DNA of 64,000 bases from AWTP1-18 sp036504515 (lineage in GTDB: Bacteria > Pseudomonadota > Gammaproteobacteria > Burkholderiales > Rhodocyclaceae): contig DASXVA010000012.1 in assembly GCA_036504515.1 (NCBI GenBank), forward strand, positions 372,001 to 436,000, written 5' to 3'. Positions within the stretch are counted from its first letter, which is position 1, and every line of letters starts with the position of its first letter. A program made the translations under genes and the position numbers. Shown in pieces: positions 7,042 through 15,349 of the stretch. The notes beneath the pieces were generated by a model. The model made no database searches. It saw only the letters and a list, made by a program, of their open reading frames with translations, and was not told where the DNA came from.

Positions 7042-9420
7042 ATGAGCAAAGGTTTTGATCCTGCGACAGAAGCGGGAGACTACATTGCCCCCGTCGGTTT
7101 GTATGAAAAGAACAAAGCCCTTCCTTTTCTTGGCCGCTTTACCTGCGACCGGACAGAACTGGTCGCCGGCGAATGGACAGAACTCAACCTCGTCTATGAA
7201 GTGGGGGCCTCAGGCTTGGCCGATGGTGCTTGGCTGAAACTGGCATTCAAGTTCTATTCCGACTGGGCGCTGTTTCAGACCAGCGACCCCAAGGCCCCCA
7301 ATTTTGTTTCCGCTGAATACCAGGCTGGTGCTTTGGTACCGGGACAGAGTCCGGCAACGGTTCAGCACCTCAAGGTGCGCTTCGATCAGAAAGGCCATGA
7401 ACGCCCCTTCCAGAAAGCCGTATTGATCGACATCGTCGATGGCTACCTGAATCCCGGTGATCGAATCACCATCCGCCTGGGAGATCGCCGTTATGGCGGC
7501 CCGGGAACCCGTGTGCAGAGTTTCGTTGAAAAGGGATTTTGCTTCCGCATGTTCATCGACCCTCTTGGCAGTTCGAAGTTTGCAGAGGTGCCAGGCGACT
7601 GCCTTCTCGATATCGTCCCCGGCGTTCCCCATCGCCTAAGCCTGATTGCGCCCCGCCTCTTGGGAACCGAAGAGAAGTTCGATGTGATCGCCCGGCTGGA
7701 TGACGCCTGGGGCAATACATGTCGTGATTTACCTCTCAAGGGAGCGTTGACCTTAACCGGACCATCGGGGGAAAAGCAGACCATCGGATACAAGCTGGCC
7801 GAACAAGGCTGGGCTGTCGCCAGAATTACTGATCTGGTTCTTGGCGCAGAGGGCGAGTGGCGTTTTGAGTCTGTATTGGAAGACACCCACACACCGTTCA
7901 ACGCCCTTACCTATGTCAATGCGACGGCATCCGAGGGATTGCGTCCCCTTTATGCAGACCTGCACGTTCATTCCGATGACACGATCGGAACCAACGACAC
8001 TTTGTACAACCTCAGCTATGGCCGAGACGTGGCAGGCCTGGATGTACTGGGTTACACCGCCAACGATTTCAACATCACGGAAAAACGCTGGGATGATGCC
8101 GTCGCGCTGATTCATTCGCTCAACGAGTCCGGCAAGTTCGTCTGCTACCCGGGGACAGAGTGGTGCGGCAACTCGGCTGCCGGAGGAGATCGGAACATTG
8201 TTTTCCTCCGCAATGGAAAGCCGAGATTTCCCTTTGACGAACAAGGGCGGCTGGTTCGCAGCTTTGAATGGAATGAATTTACGGCAGGCACCATCAAGCC
8301 GGGCACCTGGCCGGTGGACGAACTTTATGCCGCTTATGCCGATGATCCAGAAGGGCACCTCATGATCCCCCATGTGGGTGGTCGGCGTTGTAATCTGGAC
8401 TGGCATCACCCCAAACTCGAACGACTGGTTGAGGTGGGTTCGTCGTGGGGGCAGTTCCATTGGGTTTATGCCGAAGCATTGCAGCGAGGCTACCGGGTTG
8501 GCGCCTCGGCCAATAGCGATGAACACCAGGGGCGTTGCGGTGGCGGCGTTCCAGCAACGGCCGTCTTTGGTTCCCGCGGCGGACTGACCGGCGTGCTGGC
8601 GCAAAGCTTCGACCGCGAAGGTGTAGGCCAGGCATTACGCTCCCGCCGTACCTTTGCCACGACAGGAGAGCGTAGCTACGCGGCCATCAATATTGGAGAC
8701 CACTGGATGGGAGAAGTGGTCACTACCAATCTGGCCAAACCTCTCAGCTATCGTCTATTGGGCGAACAGGGATGGGAAGAAGTGCGCCTGTATCGTGGCG
8801 ACCAATGCCTCTGGCAGCGAAACTTGCACCAGGAATTGGGGTTCTCTGACACTCGCATCCGGATTCGCATCGGTGGTGCCCGTATCAAGGACCGTTACCG
8901 GGGAGCCTATTGGACTGGCTCGGTAAAAGTCACCGGTACGCCGATCAATCGCTTCGATACTTTGGGATTTGATCATCCGGAACAGACATGCTGGCGCGAA
9001 AACGCCACCACCCTCGGATTCAGAACGGCAACCCACGGGGATACGGACAGCATTGAATTGACCCTGGGAGCACTGCGTACGGCAAACTTTGTGATCAAGG
9101 CGCGGATCGACAACTACATCAAGGTTGGTGATCCGCTAAAGCCACAACCTTATGTGCATTCACCCGAGGTGGAACTGCTTGTCAGTGGTGAGCAGTTGTT
9201 GTCCCAGGGCGGCATTGAACAGCTATTGCCTGGTGCTGAATTGAAGCTCTCCATCGAACGGATAAGCGATGCTGAATTACCCCGTGACCTGGCTGGCGAC
9301 ATTGACCTGGGCTCCCTTGCTCTGCCACAAAATGTGGAACATCCTCTGTTTGTGAGTGCAAGGCAGCGAGACCAGTCTCGCGTCTGGACATCGGCAGTAT
9401 TTCTGACGATCGGCGGATAA
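7042..9420 (+). CDS. PHP-like metallohydrolase (DUF3604/CehA-McbA-like), 792 aa
   Basis: This is a large soluble protein with a PHP-type metal site between beta-rich flanks. Candidate metal ligands are H308 and H310 in LYADLHVHSDD, E373 in PGTEWCG, H444 in IPHVGGRRC, and D493/H495 in SANSDEHQG. The spacing resembles the PHP/DUF3604 metallohydrolases, which include carbamate hydrolases CehA and McbA. The N-terminal 295 and C-terminal 250 residues resemble beta-sandwich modules and I do not recognise them. No signal peptide is seen, so it probably acts in the cytoplasm on the compound brought in by the ABC importer encoded 16 bp upstream. AAGGAAATC precedes the ATG. The reaction and substrate are not known; hydrolysis of a carbamate, ester or phosphoester is the family-level expectation. 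Confidence 0.75.
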   Translation: MSKGFDPATEAGDYIAPVGLYEKNKALPFLGRFTCDRTELVAGEWTELNLVYEVGASGLADGAWLKLAFKFYSDWALFQTSDPKAPNFVSAEYQAGALVPGQSPATVQHLKVRFDQKGHERPFQKAVLIDIVDGYLNPGDRITIRLGDRRYGGPGTRVQSFVEKGFCFRMFIDPLGSSKFAEVPGDCLLDIVPGVPHRLSLIAPRLLGTEEKFDVIARLDDAWGNTCRDLPLKGALTLTGPSGEKQTIGYKLAEQGWAVARITDLVLGAEGEWRFESVLEDTHTPFNALTYVNATASEGLRPLYADLHVHSDDTIGTNDTLYNLSYGRDVAGLDVLGYTANDFNITEKRWDDAVALIHSLNESGKFVCYPGTEWCGNSAAGGDRNIVFLRNGKPRFPFDEQGRLVRSFEWNEFTAGTIKPGTWPVDELYAAYADDPEGHLMIPHVGGRRCNLDWHHPKLERLVEVGSSWGQFHWVYAEALQRGYRVGASANSDEHQGRCGGGVPATAVFGSRGGLTGVLAQSFDREGVGQALRSRRTFATTGERSYAAINIGDHWMGEVVTTNLAKPLSYRLLGEQGWEEVRLYRGDQCLWQRNLHQELGFSDTRIRIRIGGARIKDRYRGAYWTGSVKVTGTPINRFDTLGFDHPEQTCWRENATTLGFRTATHGDTDSIELTLGALRTANFVIKARIDNYIKVGDPLKPQPYVHSPEVELLVSGEQLLSQGGIEQLLPGAELKLSIERISDAELPRDLAGDIDLGSLALPQNVEHPLFVSARQRDQSRVWTSAVFLTIGG

Positions 9421-9430
9421 GCCAGTTGCA

Positions 9431-9460
9431 TCGCCACAGGGAGAGTGCTCCCTGTGGCGA
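9431..9460. terminator. Bidirectional terminator-like hairpin
   Basis: A perfect 12-bp stem, TCGCCACAGGGA (9431-9442) and TCCCTGTGGCGA (9449-9460), with loop GAGTGC lies between two converging genes. No T-run follows on either strand, so it may slow or stabilise transcripts rather than terminate on its own. Confidence 0.65.
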
Positions 9461-9467
9461 GCTTCCA

Positions 9468-11237
9468 CTACCTGCCTTGCATCTCACTTTGCAAAGCCAT
9501 CCACGCCACCATCAGCTCGGCCTCGCCTCTTAGCTTGCCCGGTTCATCCCGGTAATTTCCGCTGCCCTGCACTGGCTCGAACTGCCAGCGCTTTTCAATC
9601 TCCTGTCGTTCCCGACCGGTCTTGAAGGTGGCAAGGAAGCGATTGACCTCTGCCAGCAGGTTTGCCGATGAGGGCGTATCGGCCACTCCTACGGCGTAGT
9701 ACCAGGGACTGGCGGCTAGGTTGTCCGGCAACATTTCAATTCGCCCACGCCAGGGGCTGTCGCTGCCGTAGCAGGCCCAGGCGAAGATGGGTTGGTCCAC
9801 GGCAAAGGCATCCACCACGCCATCGGCCAGGGCATCGTGAATCACGCTTTGATCGGAATAGCAGATCAGGTTGGAAAGCCGCACCGTACCGGGTTCCGTC
9901 TTGTGTTTCCCCCAGCGCAGGCCCGCTGCCTCCAGGGTCGCCAAGGCCGCCGGATCGTTGATGCAACCGAGCACCTTGTCCTCCAGACTCTTGATGCCAT
10001 CAATACGGCTATCTCCTTGGCGCCGGGCCAGCACATAGCGCAGCCAAGTGTAGGTCTCGGAAAAGGCGACGCCGCGCCAAGCCTCATTGGGTGGCAGTGC
10101 GCTCCAGACCAGATCGGCTTCGGCATTACCTCGCCGCTGCCCGGCATGGAGCAGTTCCGTGCATTGATCCCAGGGATATTCGACAAACTCCACCTTGACG
10201 CCAAGGTGACGGGCAAAGGCGGTGGCGTAATCCACATCTAGACCACGCAGGGGTTCGTTGGCTTTCATGCGGAAAGAAAGCCCCTTGAAGGCTGGCTCAA
10301 TGGCAACCCGCAACACACCCCGGGCACGGATGTCGGAAAGACGGTCGTAACGAGGATCGACCTGAAGCCGCTCGGCCTGAGCCAACCGATTGAGGCTGCT
10401 GTCGACACCCTCATCATCCTGCTCGACAACGGAGGCCAATTGTTTGCTGGCTTCGGCCACCCATTCAATCTTGAGCCGCTGGCGATCGAAGATGGCTTGA
10501 TTGGCCTGATGCATGGCCCCCACGACCCGGCCGTGCTCATCCAGGCTATCGAGGGCGGTACGAATGTCGGCAAAGGCATTGCCGATGGTGCCAAAGGCAG
10601 AGACAGTGACCTGATTGGCATCCTCAACCCGTTGCAAACTGGCGGCGCGAAAGTGCCCCAACTGGCCCGAGAGTTCGCGAAAATCCAGCAGCCGGGAGGC
10701 ACGCTTTGAATTGGCTACGGTTTCCTGGGCCAGCTTGCGGATGTGGTCGGAAACGACGATGAAGGAGCGCCCCACCTCCCCGGCCCCAGCCGCCTGAATC
10801 GCCGCATTGAGCGCCAGCAACTCCAACTCTTTGCCGATACGTTCCAGTACCGACACCACTTCGCCAATGCTGCTGACCTTGCCATCCAGACTCAGTTGCA
10901 GGCCATCAAGCCCCTGCCCCAGTTCTTCGCTGGCGGCGGCCATATCGCCGATGGATTGTTCCCGCAGGGACTCCGCCCCCGCAATCGCATCGCTCATATG
11001 GGCTTTGGTCCGAGCAATCTCGGCGGACATGGCGGCTGTGCGCGCTTCCACTTCCACCTGACTGGCGGAAAAGGCTTTCTCTGCATTCAAGGCATGGCCG
11101 GCCAGGTGCACAAGGCGCTGGCCCAGGGTGCCTAAACGCCAACCAAAACGACGGGGCGCGGGCGGCGGCGGTGCAAACTCACCCTCCGTGCTGACCTCCT
11201 GAAACTGGTACTGCGGCTTTCTGAACCATTCGAGCAT
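9468..11237 (-). CDS. Soluble chemoreceptor-like protein fused to a solute-binding domain
   Basis: This 589-residue protein has a methyl-accepting chemotaxis (MCP) signalling region in its N-terminal half and a family-3 periplasmic-binding-protein fold in its C-terminal half. The signalling tip lies near residues 128-175 (LELLALNAAIQAAGAGEVGR and SDHIRKLAQET), flanked by long heptad-rich helices. The binding domain spans about 298-550 (RARGVLRVAIEPAFKGLSFR, LRGLDVDYATAFARHLGVKV, DAFAVDQPIFAW). No signal peptide or transmembrane helix is apparent, so both domains should be cytoplasmic. This reverses the usual receptor order, in which the sensor is periplasmic and N-terminal. A good AGAGAGGA ribosome site precedes the ATG. 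It lies downstream of folD on the same strand after a 122-bp gap. Family-3 domains mostly bind amino acids, so an amino-acid-like ligand is plausible. Confidence 0.82.
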   Translation of the reverse strand: MLEWFRKPQYQFQEVSTEGEFAPPPPAPRRFGWRLGTLGQRLVHLAGHALNAEKAFSASQVEVEARTAAMSAEIARTKAHMSDAIAGAESLREQSIGDMAAASEELGQGLDGLQLSLDGKVSSIGEVVSVLERIGKELELLALNAAIQAAGAGEVGRSFIVVSDHIRKLAQETVANSKRASRLLDFRELSGQLGHFRAASLQRVEDANQVTVSAFGTIGNAFADIRTALDSLDEHGRVVGAMHQANQAIFDRQRLKIEWVAEASKQLASVVEQDDEGVDSSLNRLAQAERLQVDPRYDRLSDIRARGVLRVAIEPAFKGLSFRMKANEPLRGLDVDYATAFARHLGVKVEFVEYPWDQCTELLHAGQRRGNAEADLVWSALPPNEAWRGVAFSETYTWLRYVLARRQGDSRIDGIKSLEDKVLGCINDPAALATLEAAGLRWGKHKTEPGTVRLSNLICYSDQSVIHDALADGVVDAFAVDQPIFAWACYGSDSPWRGRIEMLPDNLAASPWYYAVGVADTPSSANLLAEVNRFLATFKTGRERQEIEKRWQFEPVQGSGNYRDEPGKLRGEAELMVAWMALQSEMQGR

Positions 11238-11359
11238 GGCATCCTCTCTCTACAGTGATGACGGATGCACGGCTGGTGGAACTTCTCAAGCGATCATCAG
11301 ATGAAACGGAGGGGTTCATTGCCCCCTCTCTGTTTTCGGTAATGCAGATACGTCAAAAA

Positions 11360-12283
11360 TTACGCCACGACAGCAGCGTCCCAACCTTCATGACCAATAC
11401 CCTGGCCTTTGCCCAGGCGCAGTTCCGCCGAACGTAGAGTGTTCTCGATAAGCATGGTCACCGTCATGGGGCCGACGCCACCGGGCACTGGAGTGATCCA
11501 GCTGGCCTTGTGCTTCACGCCTTCGAAATCCACATCGCCGACGATCTTGCCCGCATTGGGTCCTTCGGTTAAACGGTTGATGCCCACGTCAATGACGATG
11601 GCCCCCTGCTTCACCATCTGCGGCACGATCAACCCCGGCTTGCCGGCGGCCACGATCAGGATGTCGGCGAGGATGGTGTGTTGGGCCAGGTCCCGGGTCT
11701 TGGCGTGGCATACCGTGACCGTGGCTTCCTTCTGCAACAGCATCAGGGCCATGGGCTTGCCGACGATGTTGGAGGCCCCCACGATCACCGCGTTCTTGCC
11801 CGCCACATCAATGCCAGTGGTTTCCAGTAGCAGTTGCACGCCGTAGGGCGTACAGGGAGGGAAGATGGTGTTGCCGACGACAAGACCGCCGACGTTGTAG
11901 AGATGGAAGCCGTCCACATCCTTGTTCACCGAAATGGCTTCCAGCACCCGGCGCACATCGATATGGGGCGGCAGGGGAAGCTGGATCAGGATGCCGTGCA
12001 CCGAATCGTCCGCATTGAGGCGGGAGATCAGGGCCAGCACCTCGGCTTCGGAAGTGTCTTCCGGCACGGCATGGTGGAAGGAGGTGACGCCGCATTCTTC
12101 GCAGGCCTTGACCTTGTTGCCCACATAGACCCGGGAGGCGGGGTTGTCGCCCACCAGGATTACGGCCAGTCCGGGGGTAACTCCTTTGGACTTGAGTACC
12201 TCCACCCGTTCCCGAAACTTGATACGCAGGGATTTGGCGAGGGCCTTGCCATCAATAATCTGAGCCGTCTTTGGCGCTGTCAT
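11360..12283 (-). CDS. folD: FolD: methylenetetrahydrofolate dehydrogenase / cyclohydrolase
   Basis: This bifunctional cytoplasmic enzyme oxidises 5,10-methylene-tetrahydrofolate with NADP and hydrolyses the product to 10-formyl-tetrahydrofolate. The 307-residue sequence has the catalytic tyrosine-lysine segment SRVYVGNKVK, the DVDGFH block, PCTPYGV, the nucleotide-binding GASNIVGKPMALML and the C-terminal PVPGGVGPMTVTML. Here it lies just after the predicted N-methylglutamate operon, whose oxidation step makes methylene-tetrahydrofolate, and purU at the head of that operon uses the product. A strong terminator at 12330-12354 separates it from mgsC, so folD may have its own promoter or rely on read-through. 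It may also be the cell's only folD, serving biosynthesis. Confidence 0.97.
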   Translation of the reverse strand: MTAPKTAQIIDGKALAKSLRIKFRERVEVLKSKGVTPGLAVILVGDNPASRVYVGNKVKACEECGVTSFHHAVPEDTSEAEVLALISRLNADDSVHGILIQLPLPPHIDVRRVLEAISVNKDVDGFHLYNVGGLVVGNTIFPPCTPYGVQLLLETTGIDVAGKNAVIVGASNIVGKPMALMLLQKEATVTVCHAKTRDLAQHTILADILIVAAGKPGLIVPQMVKQGAIVIDVGINRLTEGPNAGKIVGDVDFEGVKHKASWITPVPGGVGPMTVTMLIENTLRSAELRLGKGQGIGHEGWDAAVVA

Positions 12284-12319
12284 TTGTCTCTTACGACCGT
12301 CAATACAAACAGGAGCTTC

Positions 12320-12354
12320 AAAAGAAAATGCCGTTCCCGAGCAACGGGAACGGC
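12320..12354 (-). terminator. Rho-independent terminator after mgsC
   Basis: On the minus strand a perfect 10-bp stem (GCCGTTCCCG / CGGGAACGGC; plus-strand arms 12330-12339 and 12345-12354) is followed by ATTTTCTTTTG. It ends the purU-mgd-gmaS-mgs unit before folD. Confidence 0.8.
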
Positions 12355-12367
12355 ACGCTGCAACAAC

Positions 12368-13717
12368 TCAATAACCTTGACCGGGAACCCAGTTGGTACC
12401 GGCCAGGGGCAGACCGGCCATGGCAGCGGCTTCCACTGTCAAAGCGACCAGATCTTCCCGCTCCAGGTGATGCACGTTCTGCTTGCCGCAGGCCCGGGCG
12501 ATGGTGGTCAGTTCCATGTTCAGCGTCTTCAGATAGTTCTTCAGATGCTTGGCCCCGACTTCCGGCTGCAAACGCTGTTCCAGAATGGCGTCCTGAGTGG
12601 TGATCCCCACCGGGCATTTGCCGGTATGGCAGTGGTGGCAGAAACCGGGAGCGGTGCCTAATGCTGCATAGTCAGCCGTGGCGTCGTGATGAGCACCATC
12701 CTTGAAGTAGGTGTCGCCGTTGCAGCCCAGACCGATCAATACGCCCTGACCGATAGCTACAGCATCAGCGCCCATGGCCAGGGCCTTGGCGACATCGGGA
12801 CCGGTGCGGATACCGCCGGAAACGATGAGCTGAACCTTGCCCTTCATGTCCAGATCTTCCAGCGCGTTCACCGCCTGGCGAACTGCCGCCAGCGTGGGGA
12901 TACCAATGTGTTCAATGAAGCAGGTTTGCGTGGCAGCCGTACCGCCCTGCATGCCATCCACCACCACCACGTCGGCCCCGGCATGGACTGCCAGCTTGAC
13001 GTCGTTGAAGGTACGGGTGGCGCCCACTTTGACGTAGATGGGTTTTTCCCAATCGGTCATTTCCCGCAGTTCCTGAATCTTGATGGCCAGATCGTCCGGG
13101 CCAGTCCAGTCCGGGTGACGGCAGGCAGAACGCTGGTCGATGCCTTCCGGCAGGGTGCGCATTTTGGCCACCCGGGGAGACACCTTCTGCCCCAGCAGCA
13201 TGCCGCCGCCGCCGGGTTTTGCGCCCTGCCCGATCACCACTTCAATGGCGTCGGCCTTGCGCACGTCGTCGGGATTGAAACCGTAACGGGAAGGCAGGCA
13301 CTGATAGACCAGAGTCTTGGAGGACTGGCGTTCTTCCTGGGTCATGCCACCGTCGCCGGTGGTGGTGGAAGTACCGATTTCGGTAGCAGCGCGACCGAGG
13401 GCTTCCTTCACGTTGGCGGACAGGGAACCGAAGCTCATGCCGGCGATGGTGATGGGGGTTTCCAGTTCGATGGGCTTCTTGGCAAAGCGGGTGCCGAGAA
13501 TGGTCTTGGTTACGCATTTCTCGCGGTAGCCTTCCAGGGCGTAGCGGGACAGGGACGCACCCAGGAAAACCAGGTCGTCAAAATTGGGCAGCTTGCGCTT
13601 GGCGCCCATGCCGCGAATTTCGTAGAGGCCGTGGGCAGCAGCGTTGCGGATGTAGTCCAGGGTCTTGCGGTCGTAGCCGAAGGACTCTTCGCGGGTGATG
13701 ATTTTTTTCGGTTCCAT
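12368..13717 (-). CDS. mgsC: N-methylglutamate synthase FMN subunit (GltB domain 2-like)
   Basis: This 449-residue protein corresponds to the FMN- and iron-sulfur-binding central domain of the glutamate synthase large chain, encoded as a separate gene (also called GlxD). The FMN-barrel segments PITIAGMSFGSLSANVKEAL, GQGAKPGGGGMLLGQKV, VVDGMQGGTAATQ and VSGGIRTGPDVAKALAMGAD are present. Cysteines 360, 363 and 368 in FCHHCHTGKCPVG match the 3Fe-4S ligands. In the N-methylglutamate pathway this subunit performs the reductive step from gamma-glutamylmethylamide and glutamate-family acceptors to N-methylglutamate. It is preceded by a GAGGAC ribosome site and is the last gene of the operon. A role as a stand-alone glutamate synthase relative is the alternative. 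Confidence 0.88.
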   Translation of the reverse strand: MEPKKIITREESFGYDRKTLDYIRNAAAHGLYEIRGMGAKRKLPNFDDLVFLGASLSRYALEGYREKCVTKTILGTRFAKKPIELETPITIAGMSFGSLSANVKEALGRAATEIGTSTTTGDGGMTQEERQSSKTLVYQCLPSRYGFNPDDVRKADAIEVVIGQGAKPGGGGMLLGQKVSPRVAKMRTLPEGIDQRSACRHPDWTGPDDLAIKIQELREMTDWEKPIYVKVGATRTFNDVKLAVHAGADVVVVDGMQGGTAATQTCFIEHIGIPTLAAVRQAVNALEDLDMKGKVQLIVSGGIRTGPDVAKALAMGADAVAIGQGVLIGLGCNGDTYFKDGAHHDATADYAALGTAPGFCHHCHTGKCPVGITTQDAILEQRLQPEVGAKHLKNYLKTLNMELTTIARACGKQNVHHLEREDLVALTVEAAAMAGLPLAGTNWVPGQGY

Positions 13718-13731
13718 GATGAAGTCCTCGA

Positions 13732-14430
13732 TCAGTATTCTTGGTTGGCGTCAGCGTTCCAGTGGTACAGGCTGCGGGCCGAGGCCACGCGCTTGAACGA
13801 CTTGGGGTCATGGGCAGCAAAGGCAGGACCGGCCGCTGTCAGCAACTCGGTCAGCACCTTGATGTCGGCATCGGTCAGGGGCTCGATCTGGGCATCGGCG
13901 CCGAGGGACTTGATGCTGCCCTTGACGTAGAGCACCGCTTCGTAAAGGGAGTCGCCGAGGGCATCGCCAGCATCGCCGCAGATGACCATGCGACCAGCCT
14001 GGGCCATGAAGGCGGAGAAGCTGCCGACGGAACCGCCGACCACGATGTCACCGCCCTTGAGGGAGATGCCGCAGCGCAGACCGGCGTCGCCGTCGATCAC
14101 CAGCAGGCCGCCGTGGGCGGAGGCCCCGGCGCCGTTGGAGGCGAAGCCCTTGACGTGCACCTTGCCGGACATGATGTTCTCGGCCACACCGGTACCGGCG
14201 CTACCGTTGATGGTGACGGTGGCGGTCTTGTTCATGCCGCCGGCGTAGTAGCCGGCATGGCCGATGACTTCGACTTCCACCGGGCAGTCGAGGCCGACGG
14301 CGATGTTGTGGGTGCCGTCAGGATTGGTCACCACCACTTTTTTCACGCTGGCCGTCTTGGCTTCGTTGTGCAGGTACTGGTTGAGATCGCGCAGGGATTG
14401 CTGCGCCAGATCGAAAGTTAGGCTTTCCAT
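13732..14430 (-). CDS. mgsB: N-methylglutamate synthase GXGXG subunit (GltB domain 3-like)
   Basis: This 232-residue protein matches the C-terminal GXGXG beta-helix domain of glutamate synthase (GlxC). Repeated glycine turns such as GYYAGGMNKTATVTINGSAG, GKVHVKGFASNGAG and GLLVIDGDAGLRCGISLKGG build the beta-helix. The domain helps form the tunnel that passes ammonia or methylamine between active sites. Its start overlaps the end of mgsA by 13 bases, and AGGAGA precedes its ATG. The gap to mgsC is 14 bp. Its location between the amidotransferase and FMN subunits, in the order mgsA-mgsB-mgsC, matches N-methylglutamate synthase operons. Confidence 0.88.
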   Translation of the reverse strand: MESLTFDLAQQSLRDLNQYLHNEAKTASVKKVVVTNPDGTHNIAVGLDCPVEVEVIGHAGYYAGGMNKTATVTINGSAGTGVAENIMSGKVHVKGFASNGAGASAHGGLLVIDGDAGLRCGISLKGGDIVVGGSVGSFSAFMAQAGRMVICGDAGDALGDSLYEAVLYVKGSIKSLGADAQIEPLTDADIKVLTELLTAAGPAFAAHDPKSFKRVASARSLYHWNADANQEY

Positions 14431-15326
14431 ACGTACATCTCCTCAGGTGCGGGCTCGAACACATAAGCGTTGTTGATGCCGGGCAAATGGGCCAGGGAAC
14501 GGAACTCGGAGGCGATCGCCACATAGTCGTCCGTCTCGGCCACCACAGCAGGCTTGCAGGCAAAGGGGTCGCGGATCAGGGCGAGCCGGTCGGGGGTGCC
14601 CATGAGGAAGGTGTAGAAACCATCCAGTTCCTCGAAGCCTTTTTGCAGGGCAACTTCCAGCTCATCCCCTTCTCGCAGGCGCCATTCCAGGAAACGGCAG
14701 GCGGCTTCGGTGTCGTTGTCGGTCTCGAAGGTGATGCCGCGGGGTTCCAGCATGCGACGAATACCGTTAGGGTTGGACAGGGAGCCGTTGTGCACCAGGC
14801 AAAAATCTTCGCCAGCGGTGAAGGGGTGGGCCCGGTCGGGAGTCACGGCAGACTCGGTGGCCATGCGGGTATGGCCCACCAGATGGCTGCCCGTCAGGTT
14901 CTTGAAGTTGTAGCGGTCGGCCACTTCGGCGGGAGTGCCGATGTCCTTGTACAGGTCGATGCTGCGGCCGGTGGACAACAGGTGCAGCTTGGGATGCTGT
15001 TCCTTGATCCAGTGCTTGACCGGTTCAGCAGCACCCTTGACGGTGATGACCGCATGGTTGCCCTTGGCTTCGACACTGGCCTCAACACCCAGATGGGTCT
15101 TGATGCCGTGGCCCAAAGCCTGCCAGTTGAAATCGGCGCCGTCGGCGGTGAGGCCGGAATAGACGCTGATCTTGCGACTGGACTCGGCCAGGCTGTCAGT
15201 GAACACGGCCAGACCGGCAGAGTCGGGACCGCGCTCGGTCATGCCGATCAGCATCGGCACCATCAGTTCGCCCAGCTGGCTGCGCAGCGCGGGCTTCTTC
15301 ACCAGTAATCCAACAATTCCACACAT
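14418..15326 (-). CDS. mgsA: N-methylglutamate synthase amidotransferase subunit (class II)
   Basis: This 302-residue protein is a class II (Ntn) glutamine amidotransferase domain (GlxB-like). The start at 15326 gives MCGIVGLLV, so that Cys2 becomes the N-terminal nucleophile after methionine removal. A longer frame starting at 15413 would bury this cysteine and overlaps the upstream gene. GAGGTAAG precedes the chosen start. Conserved blocks include ERGPDSAGLAVF, GHTRMATESAVTPDRAHPF and CLVHNGSLSN. In this pathway it is expected to cleave gamma-glutamylmethylamide and release methylamine to the FMN subunit. The gene starts 23 bp after gmaS. Confidence 0.88.
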   Translation of the reverse strand: MCGIVGLLVKKPALRSQLGELMVPMLIGMTERGPDSAGLAVFTDSLAESSRKISVYSGLTADGADFNWQALGHGIKTHLGVEASVEAKGNHAVITVKGAAEPVKHWIKEQHPKLHLLSTGRSIDLYKDIGTPAEVADRYNFKNLTGSHLVGHTRMATESAVTPDRAHPFTAGEDFCLVHNGSLSNPNGIRRMLEPRGITFETDNDTEAACRFLEWRLREGDELEVALQKGFEELDGFYTFLMGTPDRLALIRDPFACKPAVVAETDDYVAIASEFRSLAHLPGINNAYVFEPAPEEMYVWKA

Positions 15327-15349
15327 GGTGCTTACCTCACTAAATAGCT

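Noticed and set aside
12368..15326. A broken glutamate synthase gltB
   Set aside because: The three pieces are each complete domains with their own ribosome sites, in an order different from gltB, so they are separate genes and not a frameshifted one.
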